A DNA stretch of 64,000 nt from Fen-1254 sp963769605 (GTDB lineage Bacteria > Bacteroidota > Ignavibacteria > UBA10030): contig CAVYML010000001.1 in assembly GCA_963769605.1 (NCBI GenBank), positions 620,001 to 684,000 on the forward strand, given 5' to 3'. How positions within the stretch are numbered: the stretch's first letter is position 1; each line of letters begins with the position of its first letter. Shown here one piece after another: positions 1-8,063 of this stretch. The position numbers and the translations under genes were made by a program. Below the pieces are notes generated by a model. That model searched no databases, had not been told where the DNA came from, and saw only the letters and a program-made list of their open reading frames with translations.

Positions 1-1
1 T

Positions 2-562
2 GTAGAACTTCACATCCGGTTTTACAGCGGAATCGATCAGGAACTGTTCTCGAATACCTGGTTAAGCGAAGATAGTTCGAAAAAAGGAATCACGTATAGA
101 AAAACATGGTTTCAATACAGCGACAATACTCTGCATGATGAAAATGGAACGAAGACGAACGATGAATACAGGCCGGAAAAATTTGATACGACTAAAATAT
201 CCGGTCATTGTCAGGATGGGCTCTCGTTGTTTTTCTATGCGCGCGGCAATGCCTGCCGGGAAAAAGAGGAATATGTGCCGACCTGTATCGACAGCAAGGA
301 AGTGAAGACCTATATTAATTTTCTCAATGAAAGAGAAAAAGTAGAGATAGATTCCGCACAATATCCGATTGATTGCGTTCACTTCGAAGGCCGTGCGGAC
401 TTTACCGGAATTTTCGGTCTGACAGGCGGATTCGAAGGGTGGTTCAGCAACGATCGGGCTTGTATTCCCATAAAAGCGAAAATGAATGTAATCCTTGGCA
501 GCGTCAAGATCGATCTGCTAAGCTGGAAGAGAAGTTCTTGGACTCCGCCGCGATGGAATTAA
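2..562 (+). CDS. DUF3108 family protein, C-terminal part (5' end outside window)
   Basis: The reading frame is open from the first bases of the window to a TAA at 560-562 and gives about 186 residues without a start, so the gene begins upstream. The strand-rich composition, the segment ending YINFLNEREKVEIDS and the glycine/phenylalanine-rich end (FGLTGGFEGWFSNDRACIP) match the C-terminal half of DUF3108 proteins. These are periplasmic or outer-membrane-associated proteins of unknown function. In that family the closing beta-strands are followed by a short amphipathic end such as VILGSVKIDLLSW here. The stop overlaps the next start by 10 bp, which suggests translational coupling with the carbonic-anhydrase-like gene. 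The family assignment is from recall and moderately sure. Confidence 0.6.
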   Translation, partial: VELHIRFYSGIDQELFSNTWLSEDSSKKGITYRKTWFQYSDNTLHDENGTKTNDEYRPEKFDTTKISGHCQDGLSLFFYARGNACREKEEYVPTCIDSKEVKTYINFLNEREKVEIDSAQYPIDCVHFEGRADFTGIFGLTGGFEGWFSNDRACIPIKAKMNVILGSVKIDLLSWKRSSWTPPRWN

Positions 563-1080
563 AATCATATTCGATTCATGCGTATGATGGAATGGAACCG
601 AAAATTCATCCGTCTGTATTTCTTGCTGATGGAGTGAGGATTATCGGCAATGTCGAAATAGAAGAAGACGCCGGTATCTGGTTCAATGCAGTTTTGCGGG
701 GCGATGTGAATTCCATCCATATCGGAAAGCGCACTAATATTCAGGACGCAACGGTGGTTCATGTAACACACCAAAAATATCCGGTCAGTATCGGCGAAAA
801 TAATACCATAGGTCATAGCGCTGTTCTGCATGGATGCATCATAGGCAATTATAATTTAATAGGGATGGGATCCTGTGTACTGGACGGTGCAAAAATAGGT
901 AATTACTGCCTGATAGCGGCAGGCGCATTAGTGCCGGAAAAATTTGAGGTACCGGATGGCGTATTGGTAGCAGGCATACCGGGGAAAATAAAGAGATCGT
1001 TAACTGATGAAGAAAAAAAATATTTTGAAGAATCAGCCCAAAGTTATATCGTTGAAGCAAAAAAATATAGGAATATTTAA
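553..1080 (+). CDS. gamma carbonic anhydrase family protein (left-handed beta-helix)
   Basis: This 175-residue protein is built almost entirely from hexapeptide repeats (for example IHIGKRTNIQDATVVHV and IGNYNLIGMGSCV), the mark of a left-handed parallel beta-helix trimer. The three histidines that bind metal in gamma carbonic anhydrases are present in HVTH and in the IGHSAVLHG block, so zinc or iron binding is plausible. YrdA/PaaY-type members of this size often have weak or no proven carbonic anhydrase activity, so the reaction should not be assumed. The ATG at 553 gives the usual family N-terminus (a short lead before HPSVFLADG). It overlaps the upstream stop by 10 bp. The frame is also open further upstream, but that segment has no family similarity. 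Confidence 0.88.
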   Translation: MELKSYSIHAYDGMEPKIHPSVFLADGVRIIGNVEIEEDAGIWFNAVLRGDVNSIHIGKRTNIQDATVVHVTHQKYPVSIGENNTIGHSAVLHGCIIGNYNLIGMGSCVLDGAKIGNYCLIAAGALVPEKFEVPDGVLVAGIPGKIKRSLTDEEKKYFEESAQSYIVEAKKYRNI

Positions 1081-1095
1081 TTGGAAGGAGTTTCT

Positions 1096-1995
1096 ATGAA
1101 GCTCACATTTTGGGGCGTTCGGGGATCGATACCGACTCCAGGAAAGCATACTGTTCGCTATGGCGGCAATACACCATGTCTGGAATTGAGGCTCGATGAC
1201 GACAGGCTGCTCATTTTTGATGCAGGAACGGGAATTCGAAGTTTCGGCGATTTCCTTATGAACAGCGGAGAATCTGTCAAGGCGTATTTGTTTATTTCTC
1301 ATCCGCACTGGGATCATATTCAGGGGTTTCCCTTTTTTAAACCGGCTTTTATTCCGGGGAACGAACTGACGATCGTCGGGACTGAACGCCCCGAAAAACC
1401 TTTAAACGAAATCATCGCTGAACAAATGAATCGAATTTATTTTCCCGTGCAGCTGCATGATCTCAAAGCAAAAATTAATTTTGTGCCGATAACTGAAGAA
1501 CAAGAAATGCCGGTGTACGATGCTGTTGTGAAGATGATCTATGTTAATCATCCGGGCTTTACTATCGGGTACAGGATTGAATACAAGAAAAAAATTCTGA
1601 TCTATATCAGTGATAACGAACCGTTTGATGCTGCCGCAGCGGATTCACTGACCAATTTCGAACAAATAGTGAAGGATAAATTCCACGTTTTGAAAGGCGA
1701 TCCGAACCAGCGTATTTTCGATTTTTGCCGTGATGCCGATGTCCTGATTCATGATTCCACTTATACTCCTGAAGAATATATCGATCGTGTAGGATGGGGA
1801 CATTCTGATTATCTTTTTGCATTGCGCGTGGCAGTAGAATCACATACGAAGCGATTGTATCTCTTCCACCATGATCAAAATCACAGCGACGATAAAGTCG
1901 ACGATATTTTAAAAAAATGCAAGAAGGAAATCAGAAGCCGTGGCTATTCGCTGGAATGCGAAGCGGCAATCGAAAATACGACAATTACTATCTGA
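1096..1995 (+). CDS. MBL-fold metallohydrolase
   Basis: The 299-residue protein begins with the WGVRGSIPTPG block and carries the metal-binding signature SHPHWDHIQGFP, followed later by HPGFTIGYR, YISDNEP and the C-terminal HHDQNHSDD. These are typical of the metallo-beta-lactamase-fold phosphodiesterase-like group (PhnP/RNase Z-like superfamily, often annotated as metal-dependent hydrolase or cyclic-nucleotide phosphodiesterase homologue). The substrate cannot be read from sequence. I chose the ATG at 1096 because GGAAGGAG lies just before it, although a TTG at 1081 is in frame. It lies 15 bp after the carbonic-anhydrase-like gene, so the two are probably co-transcribed. A new promoter begins immediately after its stop. 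Confidence 0.85.
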   Translation: MKLTFWGVRGSIPTPGKHTVRYGGNTPCLELRLDDDRLLIFDAGTGIRSFGDFLMNSGESVKAYLFISHPHWDHIQGFPFFKPAFIPGNELTIVGTERPEKPLNEIIAEQMNRIYFPVQLHDLKAKINFVPITEEQEMPVYDAVVKMIYVNHPGFTIGYRIEYKKKILIYISDNEPFDAAAADSLTNFEQIVKDKFHVLKGDPNQRIFDFCRDADVLIHDSTYTPEEYIDRVGWGHSDYLFALRVAVESHTKRLYLFHHDQNHSDDKVDDILKKCKKEIRSRGYSLECEAAIENTTITI

Positions 1996-1997
1996 GC

Positions 1998-2026
1998 TTG
2001 ACATTCAAAGAGCTTGCAGGTATATT
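1998..2026 (+). promoter_or_regulatory. sigma-70-like promoter for the ybeY-topA-hprK operon
   Basis: TTGACA at 1998-2003, a 17-bp spacer and TATATT(TG) at 2021-2026 form a near-ideal housekeeping promoter about 30 bp before the start at 2058. It lies directly after the stop of the MBL-fold gene and separates the two units. The same pattern recurs at several other gene starts in this window. Confidence 0.7.
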
Positions 2027-2057
2027 TGCGTGAAGGAAGCTTGAACGGAAAGATCGT

Positions 2058-2552
2058 ATGAAGTTTGCATTTACACAAACGGACATAAAAAAAATTGCAC
2101 GAGTTTTAGAGATTAGGCCCAAAATAATCGGCGATGGAGTGCGGTTCGAAATTCTCAATGCTCCCCGCCGCAGACGGCTTTCAATGGAAATTTATTCCAA
2201 TATAGATATCGGTGTGCGAAAGGGAAATCTTATTTCAGTTTATACGGCTGCTTCGCATCTTCAGTTGCATTATTGCACGGGTTATGTCGTAAGCGCATTG
2301 CTTGGAGAAGTGACGTTTGTCGGTGAATCGGCTGGTATATTGTCTGGGTTGACGATTGAACGCGGGGGAGGGTGCTCTCTCTATGCCAATGTCGACCGGA
2401 GTATTTTATCTGGAGATTTTACGAGATTGGGTCCGGAAGTCATGTTGTCCGGAATTGCATTATCGCTCACCGAATCGGTTCTTCCCCCCCTTCCCAAAAC
2501 AGGAAAGATGACCTTTTCGAATGTTCCGAAACGGAGAAAACAATCCGGATGA
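2058..2552 (+). CDS. conserved-looking hypothetical protein upstream of ybeY
   Basis: I do not recognise this 164-residue protein. It has no signal peptide or transmembrane segment. It contains a basic patch (NAPRRRRLSMEIYSN), then a beta-rich middle with alternating hydrophobics (LISVYTAASHLQLHYCTGYVVSALLGEVTFVG), and ends in a basic tail. It starts about 30 bp after a strong promoter, with GGAAAG as ribosome site, and its TGA overlaps the ybeY ATG (ATGA), so it is the translated first gene of the YbeY-TopA-HprK operon. Codon use resembles its neighbours, so it is very likely a real gene. The context (rRNA maturation, topology, recombination) does not define a function. Confidence 0.7.
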   Translation: MKFAFTQTDIKKIARVLEIRPKIIGDGVRFEILNAPRRRRLSMEIYSNIDIGVRKGNLISVYTAASHLQLHYCTGYVVSALLGEVTFVGESAGILSGLTIERGGGCSLYANVDRSILSGDFTRLGPEVMLSGIALSLTESVLPPLPKTGKMTFSNVPKRRKQSG

Positions 2553-2998
2553 TTATCGTTTCACATAATCACCCCTTTTTACGATTCCCCAAAGAATTGG
2601 TCCCCCGTGTTTTTCAATGTGTCTACAAAGGAGAAGGGCGGAAAACGATGCCGACAATGTCCATCGTGTTTATTCATAATCAAGAGATGCGAGCGATGAA
2701 CCGTAAATATTTACAGCATCGATATGATACGGATATTCTTACATTCGATCTCGGCGAAGAAAATGGCGAAGAGGCAGAACTCTATATTAATCTCGACGCT
2801 GCCCGTCGGCAAGCCGCCAAGTACGGCGTGACGTTTCGGCGCGAAACTCAGCGGCTTCTTATCCATGGTGCTTTGCATTTGCTTGGATATCGTGATGCAA
2901 CCGTTGCCGAACAAGCCATCATCCATAAACGTGAGGATCGATATTTATCAATGCTCAATTTCCATGAAGAAAGAAGAGATGCAGGAAAGAATCGTTGA
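2549..2998 (+). CDS. ybeY: endoribonuclease YbeY (rRNA maturation factor)
   Basis: YbeY is a zinc-dependent single-strand endoribonuclease used in 16S rRNA 3' maturation and ribosome quality control. The 149-residue product has the family core with NRKYLQHRYDTDILTFDL and the metal site HGALHLLGYRD. The last ligand position carries D where gamma-proteobacteria have H (HLxGYDH). That variant is, from recall, usual in Bacteroidota and supports the taxonomic reading. The ATG at 2549 overlaps the upstream stop by 4 bp. A longer in-frame extension to 2372 exists but lies inside the preceding gene and lacks similarity. Its 3' end overlaps the Smg/DUF494 gene by 20 bp. Confidence 0.93.
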   Translation: MIIVSHNHPFLRFPKELVPRVFQCVYKGEGRKTMPTMSIVFIHNQEMRAMNRKYLQHRYDTDILTFDLGEENGEEAELYINLDAARRQAAKYGVTFRRETQRLLIHGALHLLGYRDATVAEQAIIHKREDRYLSMLNFHEERRDAGKNR

Positions 2999-3425
2999 AA
3001 TTATTCTTTATCTCGTGAACGAGTTGCGCTTAGATAAACGCTTGCACGACGTAGATATGACTTCGTTGACACGCGAAGGTTATACACAGGGTGAAATTTC
3101 GAAAGCATTTTCATGGATTTTTGAACGCATGATTATTCTCAAGAATCTATCGAAACCAATGCAGGCAGGAACGGTTTCTCACCGGCAGCTGAATGACGCA
3201 GAACGCATGATGATACAGCCCGATGCTTTCGGATATTTGATCCAATGCACTCAATTGGGGCTACTCAGAAACGATGAAATCGAATCGGTGATTGATCGCA
3301 TTATGGGATCAGGACTTTCATCGTTGGGTATTTCCGAAATGAAATCCCTGATTGCAGTGCATTTATTCGATCCAGCACGCACAAACTGGATGTTAGTATT
3401 CGGTTCAAATGATACAATTCATTAA
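2979..3425 (+). CDS. Smg/DUF494 family protein
   Basis: The 148-residue acidic-helical protein starts MQERIVEIILYLVNEL and contains LTREGYTQGEISKAFSWI, both matching the Smg (DUF494) family. Smg genes commonly sit directly before topA, as here (3-bp gap). Their molecular function is not established. I prefer the ATG at 2979, preceded by AAGAAGAG, over the in-frame ATG at 2964. Both lie inside the end of ybeY, indicating translational coupling. The second half (IQPDAFGYLIQCTQLGLL, then IESVIDRIM) matches the predicted helical domain of the family. Confidence 0.82.
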   Translation: MQERIVEIILYLVNELRLDKRLHDVDMTSLTREGYTQGEISKAFSWIFERMIILKNLSKPMQAGTVSHRQLNDAERMMIQPDAFGYLIQCTQLGLLRNDEIESVIDRIMGSGLSSLGISEMKSLIAVHLFDPARTNWMLVFGSNDTIH

Positions 3426-3427
3426 AT

Positions 3428-5695
3428 ATGGAAATTATGGAAAAATCATTATTAATCGTTGAATCCCCCGCAAAAGCAAAAACCATCAACAAATATCTCG
3501 GAAAAGATTATATAGTCGAGGCTTCGGTTGGTCATATTAAAAATTTACCGAAGAGCAAACTAAGTGTCGATGTCGAGAATGGCTTTCAAGTTTCGTATGA
3601 AACGATTGCAGGGAAAGAATCGGTAATAGAAAAATTACGATCACATGCTGAACATGCGAAAACAGTCTTTATTGCCACTGACCCTGATCGGGAAGGGGAG
3701 GCGATTGCTGCACATATCGCCGACGAATTAAAAGATATCAATAAAAATATTAAACGCGTCCTCTTCCACGAGATTACTGAGAGCGGTGTTAAGAACGGCA
3801 TGTCGCATCCCAAAAAAATAGATCGGCATCTGGTGCTGTCACAGCAAGCACGGCGGGCACTTGACCGCATCGTCGGTTATAAGGTTACTCCGTTCATCTG
3901 GAAGACGATGTATTACGGACTTTCTGCCGGCAGAGTGCAATCCGTTACAGTACGCATCATTTGCGACAGGGAAGTGCTGATCAGGAACTTTGTTCCTGAA
4001 GAATACTGGTCGATTACAGCAGAATTCAGGACGCTCAGCGAAGAAAAATTCCTCGCAAAGCTTACAAAGATTGCGGGCGATGATCCGCGGATTCCCGATG
4101 AAACCACGATGAAAGGATATCTCGAAGATATCCAAAAGCAGCAATTCATCATCGGAGCGATTAATCGTCGGACCGTGAAGCGTACCCCGCCCGCACCTTT
4201 TATTACTAGTACGATGCAGCAGGAAGCGGCTCGCCGGCTGCGAATGTCCACGAAGCGAACCATGATACTTGCCCAAAAGCTTTACGAGGGAGTCAATATC
4301 GGAGATGAAGGGCCGGCTGGACTTATTACGTACATGCGAACGGATTCGACGCGTCTGAGCGAGGAAGCAGTCGCACAGGTGCGGGAATATATTTATAATA
4401 ATTACGGGAAAGAATATTTACCGAAAGAATCGCGTCTTTTCAAAAAAGGAAAATCTTCACAGGATGCACACGAAGCAATCCGTCCAACTTCCATAAAATA
4501 TGCACCCAAAATAATAAAAAAATATCTTGACAAGGACATGTTCGCGCTATATGAGCTGATCTGGAACCGGTTTGTTGCCTGTCAAATGAATCCTGCGGAG
4601 TTTGAGCAAATATCTATCGATGTCGAAGGAGCAGATTACTTGTTTCGGGCTACGGATCAGAAGGCAAAGTTTAGAGGATTTCTTCAAGTCTATGACGATC
4701 TTGCTGAAGAGAGCGCATCTGAAAATGAGGATAGCGATCCGACTTCGAAGCTGCCCGAACATCTTGTGCAAGGACAAAGAACTTCAATGAACGATGTGCT
4801 TCCCCGTCAGCATTTTACCAAACCGCCGGCACGCTATACGGAAGCAAGTCTGGTGAAAGAATTGGAATCATTGGGCATCGGGCGTCCAAGCACTTATGCT
4901 TTGATTGTTTCTACGGTCATTGATAGGAATTATGTGGAACAAAAGGAACGAAAATTGTTTGCCACGGAGCTGGGAATTCAAGTCAATAACCTCCTGATCG
5001 GCCATTTTCCTGAAATTGTCAATATTCAATTTACTGCCCGCATGGAAAATGAACTCGATACAATAGCTTCCGGGAAACAGGAATATATAAAAGTTATGCA
5101 GGATTTCTACGTACCCTTTTATCATTCTGTGGAAAAAGCTTCAAGTCTCGCCGGGAGTATTAAGAAGTCGCTCCAAACAACGACGGAGGAACTGTGCGAA
5201 TTATGCGGCAAGCCCATGGTGATTAAGTGGGGCCGGAACGGAAGATTCATGGCATGTTCTGGATATCCGGAGTGCAAGAACACCAAGCCGCTCGCAGAAG
5301 ATGCACAGAAACATCAGCACGTCGTTGGCGGGAAATGCGAATTATGCGGGGGAGATATGATCGTAAAAGGAGGACGTTTTGGAACGTTTCTCGGCTGTTC
5401 GAATTATCCGGCATGTAAAAATACCAAACCGATCTCGATGGGTATAAAATGTCCGAAGTGTATACAAGGAGAACTTGTTGAACGGAAAACGAAAAAGGGG
5501 AAGCGCGTCTTCTACGGATGCTCGAGATATCCGGATTGCGATTTTGCATCATGGGATAAACCTGTGAATCAGGCATGTCCGGCATGTCATAACGCTTACA
5601 TCGTTTCAAAATATTCGAAAATGAAAGGGGACTATCTGATGTGTCCAGCATGTAAACAAGAAGTCGTACAAACAGAACTCGCTGAATCGGCCTAA
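3428..5695 (+). CDS. topA: DNA topoisomerase I (type IA)
   Basis: TopA relaxes negatively supercoiled DNA by a transient 5'-phosphotyrosine break. The 755-residue protein has an N-terminal Toprim domain (LLIVESPAKAKTINKYLG, then the acidic TDPDREGEAIA), the active-site tyrosine in ITYMRTDSTRLS near residue 295, and SAGRVQSVTVRIICDRE. The C-terminus carries four cysteine-rich zinc ribbons starting at CELCGKPM, CELCGGDM, CPKCIQGE and CPACHNAY, so this is a long form with a full set of DNA-binding zinc modules. Start choice is between 3428 and the ATG at 3437 (MEKSLLIVESP). Neither has a strong ribosome site. It is directly flanked by smg and xer genes, a common arrangement. Confidence 0.96.
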   Translation: MEIMEKSLLIVESPAKAKTINKYLGKDYIVEASVGHIKNLPKSKLSVDVENGFQVSYETIAGKESVIEKLRSHAEHAKTVFIATDPDREGEAIAAHIADELKDINKNIKRVLFHEITESGVKNGMSHPKKIDRHLVLSQQARRALDRIVGYKVTPFIWKTMYYGLSAGRVQSVTVRIICDREVLIRNFVPEEYWSITAEFRTLSEEKFLAKLTKIAGDDPRIPDETTMKGYLEDIQKQQFIIGAINRRTVKRTPPAPFITSTMQQEAARRLRMSTKRTMILAQKLYEGVNIGDEGPAGLITYMRTDSTRLSEEAVAQVREYIYNNYGKEYLPKESRLFKKGKSSQDAHEAIRPTSIKYAPKIIKKYLDKDMFALYELIWNRFVACQMNPAEFEQISIDVEGADYLFRATDQKAKFRGFLQVYDDLAEESASENEDSDPTSKLPEHLVQGQRTSMNDVLPRQHFTKPPARYTEASLVKELESLGIGRPSTYALIVSTVIDRNYVEQKERKLFATELGIQVNNLLIGHFPEIVNIQFTARMENELDTIASGKQEYIKVMQDFYVPFYHSVEKASSLAGSIKKSLQTTTEELCELCGKPMVIKWGRNGRFMACSGYPECKNTKPLAEDAQKHQHVVGGKCELCGGDMIVKGGRFGTFLGCSNYPACKNTKPISMGIKCPKCIQGELVERKTKKGKRVFYGCSRYPDCDFASWDKPVNQACPACHNAYIVSKYSKMKGDYLMCPACKQEVVQTELAESA

Positions 5696-5697
5696 GT

Positions 5698-6588
5698 ATG
5701 CAGCATCAAATACGAAAATTTCTCGAGTATCTGGAAATTCAAAAGAATTACTCCCCGCATACCATCCTTTCCTACGAAACGGATTTGAAAGCATTTCTGC
5801 AATTTCTTAATGCAGAAGGCATTCGGGAATTCTCACAGGTGAAAAAAGACCATTTGCGTTTGTTTGTCGGAATACTCATGGACGATGGGTTTCAACCGAG
5901 AAGTGTAGCGCGTAAAATTGCTGCTTTGCGTTCCTTGTTTAAATTTCTCAAAAAACAAGAAATTATTTCTACAAATCCGGCGGTGCTCATGGTTACTCCT
6001 CGTTTACCGAAACATCTTCCGCAATTTCTTGATGAACAAGCGATGGACAATGTTCTTCATCTTCCGGATTGCACGACTGATGAAGGAAAACGCGACTCCG
6101 CAATTCTTGAACTTCTTTATGGTACCGGTGTCCGGGTTGGAGAACTTGTCGCTCTTTCCATAGAAGATTACAGCGGCGCACAGGGAGTAATGAAAGTAAA
6201 GGGAAAAGGGAGTAAAGAGAGAATTGTGCCGGTTGGAACAAAAGCGGCTGAGGCATTGTCTTATTATTTACAAACACGGAGGGACGCAACGGATAGCAAA
6301 ATAAATCGCGGCATACCGATGTTTGTTGCAAAAAATGGTCAGCGTATTTATCCACAGGCTGTTCGGCGCATTGTAAAAAAACATGTGGGAGCTGTGTCAG
6401 AAATACAAAAAAAGAGCCCTCATATGCTGCGCCATACATTTGCAACTCATCTTTTAAATCGCGGCGCCGATTTACAGGCTGTCAAAGAGCTCCTGGGGCA
6501 CGAAAGTTTATCGACGACGCAAGTGTATACACATGTTTCCACCTCACGTTTAAAAAAAATTTATCAGGATACGCATCCCAAAGCATAA
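5698..6588 (+). CDS. xerD: tyrosine recombinase XerC/XerD-like
   Basis: The product (296 residues) is a site-specific tyrosine recombinase of the size used for chromosome-dimer resolution at dif. The N-terminal SAM-like core-binding domain (FLEYLEIQKNYSPHTILSYE) is followed by the catalytic domain with the first Arg in LYGTGVRVGELVAL, HMLRHTFATHLLNRGAD for the H-x-x-R box, LGHESLSTTQ, and the nucleophile Tyr in VYTHVS. Xer proteins of this family are mostly single-copy housekeeping enzymes, not phage integrases. I cannot tell XerC from XerD by reading, so the symbol is provisional. It starts 3 bp after topA. Confidence 0.93.
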   Translation: MQHQIRKFLEYLEIQKNYSPHTILSYETDLKAFLQFLNAEGIREFSQVKKDHLRLFVGILMDDGFQPRSVARKIAALRSLFKFLKKQEIISTNPAVLMVTPRLPKHLPQFLDEQAMDNVLHLPDCTTDEGKRDSAILELLYGTGVRVGELVALSIEDYSGAQGVMKVKGKGSKERIVPVGTKAAEALSYYLQTRRDATDSKINRGIPMFVAKNGQRIYPQAVRRIVKKHVGAVSEIQKKSPHMLRHTFATHLLNRGADLQAVKELLGHESLSTTQVYTHVSTSRLKKIYQDTHPKA

Positions 6589-6614
6589 CCATCGGCTCAA
6601 GAAGGAGGACGTCT

Positions 6615-6947
6615 ATGCAGATCAAAGTAACGGCACGTCATTTTAAGGCGCCTGATTCATTGATTGAATACGCAGAAGAAATGCTGGAAAAACTAAATCA
6701 CTTTTATAATGGTATTGTGAAAGCTGATATCATTCTTACCTACGAAAAAAAACATAAGGACGGTAAAATTGCGGAGATTACCATTTCGGTTTATGGTACT
6801 GTTCTAACGGCAATCGGGAAGAGCGATGAGTATACAAAATCCATCGACGGTGCAGTGGAGAAGGCCCTCGCACAGCTTAAGAAATATAAAGATAAACTTC
6901 ACGCGAAAGACAGAAAAATAGTGCGGAAAGTGCGGGAAAAAGATTAG
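6615..6947 (+). CDS. hpf: ribosome hibernation promoting factor (short HPF/RaiA type)
   Basis: The 110-residue protein has the HPF/YfiA start MQIKVTARHFKAPDSLIEYAEE, the conserved EKLNHFYNGIVKADI strand and a charged end (KYKDKLHAKDRKIVRKVREK). It binds the 30S subunit and stabilises inactive ribosomes in stationary phase. At this length it is a short form without the C-terminal dimerisation domain of long HPF, so it would support hibernation or protection but not self-mediated 100S dimers. A strong ribosome site (AAGGAGG) precedes the ATG. Pairing with hprK 12 bp downstream recalls hpf/ptsN-type neighbourhoods in other phyla. Confidence 0.92.
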   Translation: MQIKVTARHFKAPDSLIEYAEEMLEKLNHFYNGIVKADIILTYEKKHKDGKIAEITISVYGTVLTAIGKSDEYTKSIDGAVEKALAQLKKYKDKLHAKDRKIVRKVREKD

Positions 6948-6959
6948 AAAGGGAACTCT

Positions 6960-7967
6960 ATGCCGCTGAATCATATAAAAGAAACGCAAAAAAAAAGTAT
7001 TACCGTCGGATTTTTTTTCGAGGTCAATAAAGAGCGGCTCAAGTTCAGGACATTGAACGGAGACGTAGGGTTTGAGAAGGAGATTCGGGACAAGAACATT
7101 CACCGTCCCGGACTGGCCCTCGCGGGCTATGTCGAATTGTTTACCTATGATCGCGTCCAGATTTTCGGCAATACGGAAATGCGGTACTTGAATCATTTGA
7201 GCAAACAGGAACGCCTGCATGTTTTTGAAACGATCTTTAGTTTTGATCTGCCTTGCATTATTATCACGAGTGACAACGAGCTTGATGAAGAATTGGTTCG
7301 TATTGCTACGGAAAAACATGTTTCGGTTTTTCTTTCCCCCTTTGAAACGACAAAGCTTGTGTACTATGTCAGCGATTTTCTGGACGATCAGTTTGCGCCG
7401 CAAACCGTTCTTCATGGTTCATTCATTGATGTCTATGGCATCGGCGTATTAATTACCGGCCGTTCCGGCATAGGGAAAAGTGAAATTGCCCTCGATCTAG
7501 TGGAGCGGGGACACCGGCTTGTTGCCGATGATGTCGTTATGATCGTCCGTAAAGGTGAAAACATTCTCATCGGTTCCGGCTCCGATGTTGTAAAGCATTT
7601 TATGGAAATTCGTGGATTGGGTTTGATTGACGTCCGGGCTACTTTCGGTATTCGTTCTATTCGTTATCAAAAAAGGATTGAGATTATTGTCGAACTGAAG
7701 GAATGGGACCCGAATATTGAATATACACGGACAGGTCTTGATCATGAAAGTATTGCGATCCTGGGTGTAAATATGCCGCATATAAAACTTCCCATCTTTC
7801 CTGGAAAGAACATTACGGTTATTATAGAAGTCGTTGCACTGGATTATCTATCAAAACATTACGGATATGATGCGGCTAAAGCATTTGCACGGCGCTTGGA
7901 TGCGGCTATTACCGAAAAAACGAAAGGGAAAAGGGTCATTGACTATTTCGATCACGATTTTGAATAA
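6960..7967 (+). CDS. hprK: HPr kinase/phosphorylase
   Basis: HprK phosphorylates (and dephosphorylates) Ser46 of the carrier protein HPr. The 335-residue protein has the N-terminal domain plus the P-loop GRSGIGKSE at about residue 167, preceded by the family histidine in TVLHGSFIDVYG and followed by the HprK signature DDVVMIVRKG and EIRGLGLIDVRATFG. All key catalytic blocks are intact. No HPr or other PTS gene is in the window. In Gram-negative FCB and proteobacterial lineages HprK often regulates without a sugar-transport PTS, so a regulatory role is likely here (inference). It is the last gene of the operon begun at 2058. Confidence 0.94.
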   Translation: MPLNHIKETQKKSITVGFFFEVNKERLKFRTLNGDVGFEKEIRDKNIHRPGLALAGYVELFTYDRVQIFGNTEMRYLNHLSKQERLHVFETIFSFDLPCIIITSDNELDEELVRIATEKHVSVFLSPFETTKLVYYVSDFLDDQFAPQTVLHGSFIDVYGIGVLITGRSGIGKSEIALDLVERGHRLVADDVVMIVRKGENILIGSGSDVVKHFMEIRGLGLIDVRATFGIRSIRYQKRIEIIVELKEWDPNIEYTRTGLDHESIAILGVNMPHIKLPIFPGKNITVIIEVVALDYLSKHYGYDAAKAFARRLDAAITEKTKGKRVIDYFDHDFE

Positions 7968-7980
7968 ATGCGCAATAATC

Positions 7981-8009
7981 TTGACAAAAGAATAATATTT
8001 TCCTATCTT
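7981..8009 (+). promoter_or_regulatory. promoter for the M23 peptidase gene
   Basis: TTGACA at 7981-7986, a 17-bp spacer and TATCTT at 8004-8009 lie just after the hprK stop and about 55 bp before the ATG at 8064. The -35 box is perfect and the -10 matches 4 to 5 positions, in line with the other promoters of this window. Confidence 0.6.
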
Positions 8010-8063
8010 CACCCTGCGCAGATATTAGAATTTTAAAAATTGCAAAGAACGACTCGTAAGCAT

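Noticed and set aside
3839..4276. 145-residue minus-strand frame inside topA
   Set aside because: Shadow of the topA coding sequence. No start signal or similarity.
5698..6588. Xer recombinase as a phage or island integrase
   Set aside because: Length, sequence and the topA-hpf operon position match the housekeeping Xer family. No attachment sites or other mobile genes are around.
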